A DNA stretch of 64,000 bases from Hymenopus coronatus (taxonomy: Eukaryota; Arthropoda; Insecta; Mantodea; Hymenopodidae): positions 36,868,001-36,932,000 of the forward strand of contig CM060895.1 of the NCBI GenBank assembly GCA_030762935.1, read 5' to 3'. The notes below the pieces were generated by a model that searched no databases, was not told the origin of the DNA, and saw nothing but the letters and a program-made list of their open reading frames with translations. Below, one piece after another: positions 56,119 to 64,000 of this stretch. The first letter of the stretch is position 1. Every line of letters begins with the position of its first letter. The translations under genes and the position numbers were made by a program.

Positions 56119-56684
56119 TATACATTTTTTTTAGAAGAAGAGTATTTTAACGTTTGTAATGTGTTAATAGACTTCTACGTTGATTGGCTTTATAAAGGAA
56201 GCCACTAAAAGCAATTATTGTTAAAATTTGCTTTGATTCGTTTCATTTGCATTTACATATTTCAAGCAAATAAATTAAAAAGATTTCTACATAAACCTGC
56301 CAAATTTCATTCAGTGGCTAAATCTCCTTAAATCACACACGTAGATTAATTCGTACTTATAATTCACACAATTATTTAAATGCTAGCCGGACAAACGACA
56401 TCTAACATGACAAAGTCTCTGAACGCGCAACGTGGCTTAATAGCAGATAATACCGTTGCCAACCACAGAAACCACCCCATTATAATATGTAAATAATATA
56501 TGAATTAATTATGCTTAGATAAAATTGTGTTGAGAGTTTTACTTCAGACTTTTTAGCCGCAGTAATTTGCCGTTTTATGGAAACCCCACAGGAAATCCAC
56601 AGAACATTACAGATAGAGACTTTACTCTTTATATCAACATCTCAAATGTCGTTTCGTAGTCGGCTACGAATTTAGGAGACACCC
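56119..56684. other. Spacer without recognisable gene
   Basis: AT-rich, no repeat boundary seen. Confidence 0.4.
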
Positions 56685-57003
56685 CCTAGGATTTAATACG
56701 GGTACCTTGGGTTCAGAAGCCTGTCGGGGGGCCAACGGTATGAAATCACAGAATGGAGAACCAGGAACCAGTAGTCGGCCCATAGCCAGGCATAAGCGTG
56801 AGGGAGTGGATGATATGAAACGCAAGCGGAATGGACGACTGAAAAGGTGATAATGGAACAATTGGTGGAATGAGTGTTGGGCGAAATTGGAGAAAACCCG
56901 GCCAGATGACGCTTCGTCCACCACAAACACCACATGTAGGCGCTTGGAATCGAACCCGGGCCGTCTAGGTGGGAGGCGAGCGGTCTAATCACTCGGCCAT
57001 GGA
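56685..57003 (-). repeat. SINE group C, full length, reverse
   Basis: Reverse of 45546-45890: CCTGTCGGGGGGCCAACGGTA, CCCATAGCCAGGCATAAGCG, GAGAAAACCCGGCCAGATGACG, then GGAATCGAACCCGGGCCGTC and the head GAGCGGTCTAATCACTCGGCC (reverse). A frame of 99 codons across it is a shadow. Confidence 0.82.
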
Positions 57004-57736
57004 GTTTAATCGAAACTAATTAGAGTGTTTCTAAGAAAACAAGAATGTGGAAGATGGTTGTTGGGTTTGGAGATTTCCTTGGAAATCGTCAACTTGAATA
57101 CTTAAATGCTTACAAGACTATTAAATTCTTGCAGGAATTTAAGTATTTTTTATACAAGAAGCCTCAAGGAACTCTCAGACATCTAGTTTGTGTATTTTTT
57201 GTTTTGTTTTGTTTTAGGCAGTACACTATTTATAAAGTAATAAAACATTAAAAACAGGGGAAAATATTGATCAAGTTTCGCCAGTATATTGCGAATAACT
57301 ATGCAAAAATAACTTAAACGTTATTGCATAAATCCATAAACATGTGATCGGAAATGCAATGCTTGTTTTTATTTTCAATAGGGGCCGTAAAATCGCGAGT
57401 TAAACACTGCTTTGCTGAACAAATTACAGGTTTCAGCAACCAGTACTGGTTAAGTGTAAGTAAAAGTAGAGTTAATGACGGTTTAGGGGCAATACGTTTC
57501 CAGTTTACGAGCAACAGTTCCATAATCTTTTAAACGCAGTAATCAGCCGTTGTTTCAGCCCTAGCAAACCACTGAGGGGCTTCAGTGAATGTCTCCGTGT
57601 TTTTTGTTTGTCATGAAGGATTCTCAGAAAACAAGCAATTTAATATCGCAAAAAATGTACCTTTTATGGAATATTACGTGTAGCTTTATTGAGATGAAAT
57701 CAGGTAACAAGTTATGAACAAATTATGAACTATATA
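57004..57736. other. Spacer without recognisable gene
   Basis: AT-rich; a 68-codon frame at 57045-57251 is unassigned. Confidence 0.4.
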
Positions 57737-58411
57737 CGAGGGCCGTTTTTTTTTTCAACCTCCGATAGGCTATAAACAAAAGACAAGTTCATAGAAAATA
57801 ATTATTTTGTTACTAAAAGTTTTGTTAAGTTATCGTTACTTTTCAACATAATCACCGAAAAGATTGAGACATTTATCGTACCTGTGCAGAAGAGTTGCAA
57901 TACCCGCTTCAAACAATGTTGCCGCCAATGATTTCAAATGAGCTGAAGATCTTCGTACTTTAGGACGTTAACAGAGAGTCATTCAGAAGGAACGAAGAGG
58001 AATGCTGACTTCAGGAATTGTGTTGATCCATGGCAACGCTCGTCTACACACTGCTGGCACAACCCATCGGCTCTTTGAACAATTTCAATGCGATATTTTC
58101 GATCATCCGCTGTACAGTCCTGATCTGGCACCCAGCGACTTTCACCTTTTCCCTGAACTGAAGACGTGGCTAGGAGGGCAGCACTTGCAAAACAACGACG
58201 ATCTTCAAAACAACGTCAATGCTCATTTGAAATCATCGGCGGCAACATTTTTTGAAGCGGGTATTGCAAAGCTTGTGCAAAGGTACGATAAATGTCTCAA
58301 TCTTTTCGGTGATTATGTTGAAAACTAACTTTAGTGTACCAGACTTTTAGTAATAAAATAATTGTTTTCAATGAGCTTATAGCCTATCGGAGGTTGAAAA
58401 AACGGCCTTCG
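57737..58411 (+). mobile_element. Fold-back mariner derivative with long inverted arms
   Basis: 675 bp bounded by TA on both sides. Ends CGAGGGCCGTTTTTTTTTTC and (reverse) CGAAGGCCGTTTTTTC. The inverted similarity is not confined to the ends but runs about 210 bp: the left arm (57737-57946) is the inverted copy of the transposase 3' end and UTR (58205-58411), e.g. ATAATCACCGAAAAGATTGAG left against CTCAATCTTTTCGGTGATTAT right. The original 5' half has therefore been replaced by an inverted duplicate of the 3' end. Confidence 0.9.
58002..58328 (+). pseudogene. mariner transposase C-terminal remnant
   Basis: A 108-codon open frame. GIVLIHGNARLHTA has glycine where the second catalytic aspartate belongs (family: HDNAR.H). 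The third aspartate is kept in SPDLAPSDFHLFPELK. The C terminus is LVQRYDKCLNLFGDYVEN and stop. The N-terminal DNA-binding domain and first aspartate are missing. The reading frame itself is unbroken although catalytically dead. Confidence 0.88.
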
Positions 58412-58615
58412 TAATTTTATTGTGGGGACAAGGTTGCTCCTGCGAATACGTATATGACTCTCATTCTGGAGGTCCTAGATTCAGATCCCATGGGCTGACC
58501 AATCTGCCTGGGATTTTGTCGTCATTTCCCTCAGTTTCTAAGGTAAATATGGATTGGATATTTAATACCAGTAACAGAAGTTTAACCTTTAGGCTAAAAC
58601 AATAGCAAAAACTGA
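58412..58615 (+). repeat. Possible tRNA-derived SINE, single copy
   Basis: CTAGATTCAGATCCCATGGGC resembles a B box, followed by TGCCTGGGATTTTGTCGTCA and AACAGAAGTTTAACC near the end. It has no second copy in the window and abuts the mariner derivative. Confidence 0.35.
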
Positions 58616-58689
58616 AAATAGATGGCAATTGCGACTGCTTTGCTATCGAAACACAGCTAATGTAAGCAGTACACTGGGCGACACATTAA

Positions 58690-58835
58690 ATCCGTCTGCT
58701 TGTCGTGGAGCTACGTGGTGTGAGGGTAAAATATCTCAAAAGCCTAGCTGAACCTTACCATTTGACTACGGATGGCAGAGCAGTTAGCCTGGACAGTCCT
58801 CTAACACCATCTGCTTAGCGCGAAGTGAAGATAGA
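58690..58835 (+). repeat. Dispersed repeat of unknown class, copy 2
   Basis: Forward partner of 5075-5275 on the minus strand (see there). Confidence 0.5.
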
Positions 58836-58970
58836 ATGATTCGGGGATGAGACTTGTAAAAACTGTTAGACATACCATAACATACTGTTAACGAAGTATC
58901 TTTCTGAACAGTTACGACGCGAAATGAGCAAGTTGTTTAGCGGTGTAAAATAAAACAGAATTAAGAAAAG

Positions 58971-59814
58971 TATGATGTGTTACAATCGCATGACTTTCTC
59001 TACATCTCTGCAACAAATTATTGTTAAAAAGCTTATTCTTCCATTTCTTTCATGCTGATCGAGAAAAAATTAGCAGAAATGGTATGTTTACTTGCTTCCT
59101 TGTAATTAGAAGGGAAATAAGAGAACCACTTAAATAAATTGATAGTCAACTCTTTTAAAAGCTGGTTGCTATGTTACTGAACTCCCTTTGTTTGTATGTT
59201 TAGGAATTGACAAAGCCCTGTATGAGAAAAGTATAAGTACATATTTTAAAGCTGAAACCGCTAACAAGTAATATATAAAAAACGGTCAACCCCACGAAAA
59301 GAACGTTTATAAAATAAATTTTGTATTTTAACGAGTAAGTTTTTGTCTATCTCTTACGGTTTACCAGTTATGCAAAATTCCGCAAAACTCGTCTAGAATA
59401 AAGATGTTTCAGAAGCTATTCTCAGAAAACTCAATATATAAAATTTCTTTGCCATGCAGATACCTTTAATATACGATATTTTAATCAAAATGGTTATAGT
59501 CATTTTTGAGAAAATCAAAATTTTCGAAAATTGTTCCATGTAAAGGGTGGTTACGGTGAAGGGATTTTCTTGAAAATCTTTGTGTCGCATCCTTAGAAGA
59601 TACCAAGTTTGGTATTTATCGGTCTTATCGTCTCTGAGCTATGCTGTCCACAGACTCACACACGCGCACACATAGACCTTTTTCTAAAAAATGCTTTGTT
59701 TGGATTCAGGAGGACGCAAAACATGTATTTGCGGTGAAATCTCAATATCAAATTTTTGGGTGCATTACAATATCTTCTCTATACACTATGTACATAGTAC
59801 GTGTAGAGAAAGTA
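58971..59814 (+). mobile_element. HLE copy, full length (subfamily A)
   Basis: TATGATGTGTTACAATCGC to GTGTAGAGAAAGTA, 844 bp. CGTCTCTGAGCTATGCTGTCCACAG is the subfamily A box; half of the palindrome (AAACTTAAATACC) is deleted. Confidence 0.91.
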
Positions 59815-59959
59815 AAAACAGAAAACATACACACCATTTCAAATGTATTTTGCTGTCGGTATTTTGTATGTTTTCAGTCGGATAGAAAATCACATGAACT
59901 AGACCAGCCGTTTCTCTGTTGCGCTGCTTGCAAGGGACTGTCCACTACACTGAGCAAGG

Positions 59960-60029
59960 ACAGTCTGAATTGAACCGATGGCATTGGGAGCAGGAGGCAA
60001 CAGTCTAATCCACTAAGCTACCCAGACCG
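59960..60029 (-). repeat. tRNA-like head, possibly an isolated SINE fragment
   Basis: The minus strand reads GGTAGCTTAGTGGATTAGAC (A-box-like) and, 30 bases on, CGGTTCAATTC (B-box-like). The stems do not pair well, so it is not a working tRNA gene. Confidence 0.4.
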
Positions 60030-60164
60030 ATCGCAAACTGCTATCACAGTTAACAGACCTGGGCACGAAGAGCCTGATTTCCAACTTCCCCTTTCCACTG
60101 TCTCAAAAGATTCTGAGCAATTAGATATTGGATAACTCGACACCATCACAAGTAGGTGTGCAGG

Positions 60165-60345
60165 TGTTAAGCGTCCTTTAATCTGATACACTGTAGGTCA
60201 TATCGGACGATGAATGAAACGGGTGAAATGGTGCTCAAATTGCCTGGAAAAAAGTTTTATTCAGGTAACTCACCCTAATCGAGATTCTATCTTGGAAGTT
60301 CTTGAAGGTGAGACAGACATGCAACTCACACACTACCGAGACAGG
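60165..60345 (-). repeat. SINE group D, reverse
   Basis: Reverse copy of 3322-3545: TTTAATCTGATACACTGTAGG, GGTCATATCGGACGATGAATG, CAGGTAACTCACCCTAATCG and AGATTCTATCTTGGAAG (decayed B box). Confidence 0.7.
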
Positions 60346-60384
60346 TGATATCAATCTAGTTTTGTCGTAGGTGCATTAGAAAAA

Positions 60385-61243
60385 ATCTGATATGTTCCAT
60401 TCACATGACTTTCTCTACACCTCTGCAACAAATTGTTCTTAAAAAGCTTATACTTCTATTTACTTCATGCTAATCAGAAAAAAAAAAAAATAACAGAAAT
60501 AGTCTTATTACTTGCTTCCTTTTAAGTAGAAGCGAAATAAGGAAGTACCATAGGTTAAAGAAATAGTCACAAGCTGGTTGCTATGTCACTGAACTTCCTT
60601 TGTTTGTATGAACTGGAATTGCTAAATTCCTGCATGAGAAAAGTATGTTTTTTAAAGCTGAAATCAAAAAACAAAGAGTATGTTAAAAACGATCAACTCC
60701 ACGAAAAATATGTATATAACATAAATTGTGTGTTTTAACGTGCTCTACATCTTTCTTTCGTGCTGTAAGTTTTTTTGCAACTCTTACGGTTAAGTAGCTA
60801 TTCAAAATTCCGTAAAATTCATCCAGAATAAAGTACTCTTCAGAGGCTATTCCCAGGAAATTCAAGAAATACATTTCAATTGTCGTGTAAATATCTTTAA
60901 TATACGAAATTTTAATCAAAATCGTTAGAGCCATTTTTGAGAAAATCGAAATTTTCAAAAAAAAGTTCCATGTAAAGGGTAGTTGAGGGTGAGAGGATTT
61001 TTCTCAAAATCTTCCTGTCGCATCCCTGGAAGTTACTAAACTTAAATACCAACTTTGGTATTTTACCGACTTTTCGTTTTTGAGATATCATGTTCACAGA
61101 CACACGGACACACACACACGGACCTTTTTCTGAAAATACTTTTTTTTGGACACATATTTCCGGTGAGATCTCGGTATCGTATTTTTTGGTGGAGTGCAAT
61201 ACCTCCTCTATACACTATGTACATAGTGCGTGTAGAGAAAATA
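60385..61243 (+). mobile_element. HLE copy, full length (subfamily B)
   Basis: ATCTGATATGTTCCATTCAC to GTGTAGAGAAAATA, 859 bp. The segment before CATATTTCCGGTG is shortened. Confidence 0.92.
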
Positions 61244-61249
61244 AAAACC

Positions 61250-61280
61250 AGGCGTACATAGTACGTGAGGAAAAAGTAAA
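61250..61280 (+). repeat. Extra HLE 3' end directly after a complete copy
   Basis: GCGTACATAGTACGTGAGG then AAAAAGTAAAAC repeats the last 30 bases of the family a second time, seven bases beyond the regular end. Confidence 0.65.
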
Positions 61281-61345
61281 ACTTGATGAAGTAACTTATT
61301 TGAAATTCACCCTGCATATAGTACTTAAATCTTCCTAATGAAAGG

Positions 61346-61575
61346 TCGCCCTCCGTGGTGCAATGCTAACTTCATATACTCAAGGGTTCAAATCCGGCGA
61401 AGGACGATGGATTTTTTCGGGTGTAAAAATTCTTAGTATGGCTTCCTTCGGAAGAGAAGTAAATCCGTTGGTTCCGTGTCGTAGATTTACTGCACGTAAA
61501 AGAAACTCATGCCTGATAGAGAGGCCTCTGAGCAAAATTAAGCGGTCTTTCACGCCCAATTTAGAATGTGACGCA
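61346..61575 (+). repeat. SINE group E, best-preserved head
   Basis: CGCCCTCCGTGGTGCAATGC, the B box GGGTTCAAATCCGG, GGGTGTAAAAATTCTTAGTATGG, CCGTTGGTTCCGTGTCG, GCACGTAAAAGAAACTC and GAGAGGCCTCTGAGC. It links the copies at 26725, 32459 and 34803. Confidence 0.75.
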
Positions 61576-62275
61576 GAGAACCACAGCAGTTAAAGAGCGT
61601 CCATAAATAACACGCCATTTCCGTTTCCTAATGAAATGCGCTGTGGAACTACCACAAAATGATTATTGAAGTTAGCACCTTCAAACAAAGAAGCCTGACT
61701 CAAATGGTTTCCCGGGTGAACGCACTTGTAGTGTTCTCCAAGAGTAGGCATATGCAGAAATTAATAGTGTATGCTATATGATTTTAATGAAAAAGTGTCC
61801 TTCAACTGCACTTTGTGATACGTTTGCTGCACGTCAACTACCCATCGCCATAATGAGCCTGTGCTGTTGACGATGACGTTCCGGCAGTACATTTTTTCCC
61901 CTGTTCAACTGCAGCACGATAAAAGTGCACGCACGCACGCACATCTGCATTGAAATCTGTGACAGAGTCGCGCTGATGAATTTATAACACTCGGGTGATT
62001 CCCTAAAGGGAGAGGTTCGATTCCCTCATTCGTTAGAGGCTGTAATTATCGTAATACGACCGCCCTTCCACGGTTATGGCGATAACCGATTTCTGAACTC
62101 ACCCTTACCGTTGAGAACGTGACTACTGATGGTCGGGTTTCCGCCCGGCGTCACATCATAAAGAGCGAATTACTGCGAGGGCCCTTTTTTATCTGCTGGG
62201 AAAAGAATCGTTATCCAAGCTGCTTCCATTCTATACGCTTACCTTTGGTAAAATAACACTCACGAGGGACGTTTT
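61576..62275. other. Spacer without recognisable gene
   Basis: Short (GCAC)n run at 61928-61943. 61980-62170 is GC-richer; no gene recognised. Confidence 0.4.
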
Positions 62276-62378
62276 ACTTTCTTTATCACGTATGTACAAT
62301 TTACAATCATTGTACCCAAAAAGTCGGGTACCAATATTTCATTGGAAATAGATATTTTGAGATTTCCTGAATTAAAAA
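62276..62378 (-). mobile_element. HLE fragment, 3' end, diverged
   Basis: ACTTTCTTTATCACGTATG, then CGGGTACCAATATTTCATTGG and TTTTGAGATTTCCTGAATT. It ends where a forward copy begins. Confidence 0.65.
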
Positions 62379-63076
62379 TATGATGTGTACCATTCACATG
62401 ACTTTCTTTATATCCCCGCAACAAATTACTCTTAAAAAGTTTATGCTTCTATTTACTTCATGCTAATCAGAAAAAACTTAGCAGAAATAGTCTAATTACT
62501 CGCTTCATTGTAAATAGAAGCGAAATAAAGGACAACCGTAGGTAGAAGCTGGTTGCTATGTCAATGAAGTTCTTTTGTTTATATGGATAGGAGTTGACAA
62601 GTTCCTGTATGAGAAAAGTATACGTTTTTCATAGCAGAAACCAAAAATAAGAAATGTCTTAAAAACGACGAACTCCACGAAAAAAATGTATATAACATAA
62701 ATTGTGTGCTTTAATGTGCTCTACATTTTTTGTGTAGTAATTTTTTGTCCATGTCTTACGATTTAGCAGTTATTCAAAATTTAGTAAAATTCATCCAGAA
62801 TAAACTACACTTCAGAAGCTATTCCCAGAAAATTCAAGCTACACATTTTATTTGTCTCGTAAATATCTTTAATATACGAAATTTTAATCAAAATCGTTAG
62901 AGCCGTTTTTGAGAAAATCAAAATTTTCGAAAAAAGTTCCATGTAAAGGGTAGTTGGGGGTGGGGCGATTTTTCTCAAAATCTTCGTGTCGCATCCCTGG
63001 AAGATACTAAACTTAAATACCAAGTTTGGTATTTTGCCGACTTTTCGTTTTTGAGTTATCGTGTTCACAGACACAC

Positions 63077-63157
<81 letters not shown>

Positions 63158-63293
63158 CCTTTTTGTGAAAATTCTTTTTTTGGATATTGGGGACCCTAAA
63201 ACATATATTTCCGGTGAAATCTCGGTATCGAATTTTTGGTGGAGTGCAATACTTTCTCTATACACTATGTACATAATGCGTATGGAGAAAGTA
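62379..63293 (+). mobile_element. HLE copy, full length with expanded (AC)n (subfamily B)
   Basis: TATGATGTGTACCATTCAC to GTATGGAGAAAGTA, 915 bp. The CA stretch has grown to about 76 bp (63079-63154), which explains the extra length. Confidence 0.94.
63079..63154. repeat. (AC)n microsatellite inside HLE
   Basis: 38 uninterrupted AC units at the site where other copies have 3-10. His-Thr and Cys-Val repeat frames across it are artefacts. Confidence 0.98.
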
Positions 63294-64000
63294 AACATTA
63301 GCAGAAATAATCTTATTACTTTCTTCCTTGTAAGTAGAAAGCACATAAGGGAGTAGCATAGGTTAAAGCGATAGTCAAAAGCTGGTTACTATGTGACTGA
63401 AGTTCCTTTGTTTGTATGGATATGAGTTGACAAAGTCCTGTATGAGAAAAGTTAAGATTTTCGAGCCTGAAAACCAAAACAAGGAATATCTCAAAAAGGA
63501 TCAACTCCAAGAAAAAAATGTATACAGCATAAATTGTGTGCTTTAATGTGCTCTACATTTTTTGTGCAGTAAGTTTTTGTCTATCTCTTACGGTTTGGCA
63601 GTTATACAAAATTTCGGAAAATTCACTCAGAATAAAGTAGTCTACAGAGGCTATTCCCAGAAAATTCAAAATATACATTTTATTTGTCGAGTAAATATGT
63701 TTAATATACGATATTTTAATCAAAACCGTTCGAGCCATTTTTTAGAAAATCAAAATTTTCGAAAAAAGTTCTATGTAAGGGTAGTTTGGGGTGGGGGATT
63801 TTTCTCAAAATCTTCGTGTCGCATCCCTGGAAGATTCTAAATTTAAATACCAAGTTTGGTATTTTACCGACTTTTCGTTTTTGAGTTATCGTGTTCACAG
63901 ACACACGGACACACACACACGGACCTTTTTCTGAAAATACTTTTTTTAGATAAAGGGTACACTAAAACATATATTTCCGGTGAAATCTCGGTATCGAATT
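63294..64000 (+). mobile_element. HLE copy, 5' truncated, running off the window (subfamily B)
   Basis: Begins ACATTAGCAGAAATAATC directly after the previous copy's end, at the same internal A-run used as the insertion site at 19784. It runs to the CTCGGTATCGAATT block at the window edge. Confidence 0.9.

Noticed and set aside
59960..60029. Second tRNA gene on the minus strand
   Set aside because: A- and B-like boxes exist, but acceptor and anticodon stems do not pair; a SINE head is more likely.
63051..63356. Frames with long His-Thr or Cys-Val repeats
   Set aside because: They are translations of the AC microsatellite inside HLE. The flanking residues (FSFLSYRVHRHTDTHT) recur only because the DNA repeat recurs.
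1..64000. CRISPR array or prokaryotic operons
   Set aside because: The repeats are long, on both strands and irregularly spaced, and eukaryotic transposons, SINEs and poly-A tails are abundant.

Overview
This is a eukaryotic, AT-rich and almost gene-free window. The mix of transposons (mariner, Tc1-like, LINE, tRNA-derived SINEs, a TTAA-flanked element, a Helitron-like family) suggests an arthropod, probably an insect with a large genome. The species cannot be read from the sequence. There are no prokaryotic signals, no operons and no intact multi-exon host gene. The one clearly intact host-type gene is a tRNA-Leu (anticodon TAG) at 6152-6231.

One short non-coding repeat family dominates. 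I call it HLE (Helentron-like element). I count about 40 complete, truncated or interrupted copies on both strands, and my hand tally is about 27 kb, some 40 percent of the window. A full copy is about 840-860 bp. It starts ATCTGATGTGTTCC, ends GAGAAAGTA, sits in A/T homopolymers, and codes for nothing. The 5' end carries a small hairpin and then ACTTTCTCTAC; the 3' end carries a long hairpin closing with GTAGAGAAAGT. This is an asymmetrical inverted-repeat layout. Three subfamilies are visible: A (CTATGCTGTCCACAG box), B (TTATCGTGTTCACAG box) and C (older, diverged). Filled/empty site comparisons inside the window show insertion into T-runs without a clear target duplication. With the hairpins and internal AC microsatellite, this points to a non-autonomous Helentron/Helitron2-type family (HINE-like); no Rep/helicase gene is present to confirm it.

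The other residents are layered around HLE. At least five tRNA-derived SINE groups occur (A to E), several with visible target duplications. A 1.36-kb retroposon at 21357-22713 encodes only a LINE ORF1-type zinc-knuckle protein and has a perfect 11-bp target duplication. Two related solo LTRs (26881-27767 and 33900-34742) have 4-bp duplications. A TA-flanked mariner (45984-48082) is split by an HLE. A fold-back mariner derivative lies at 57737-58411 and a mariner fragment at 49443-49860. There is a Tc1-like pseudogene at about 13190-14060, a 593-bp MITE with TTAA ends at 10673-11265, and small reverse-transcriptase relics near 37585, 42750 and 52175.

Layout: 1-12 kb, HLE copies, SINEs, the tRNA gene and an inverted pair of an old unknown repeat. 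12-21 kb, Tc1 relic, helix-turn-helix relic and nested HLE copies. 21-23 kb, the GC-rich half-LINE. 23-36 kb, chained HLE copies, the two solo LTRs and a duplicated segment that supplies empty sites. 36-45 kb, old HLE subfamily C and a LINE tail with a compound microsatellite. 45-50 kb, mariners. 50-64 kb, HLE, SINEs and the fold-back mariner. Nothing here forms a pathway; the window is a record of successive insertions.
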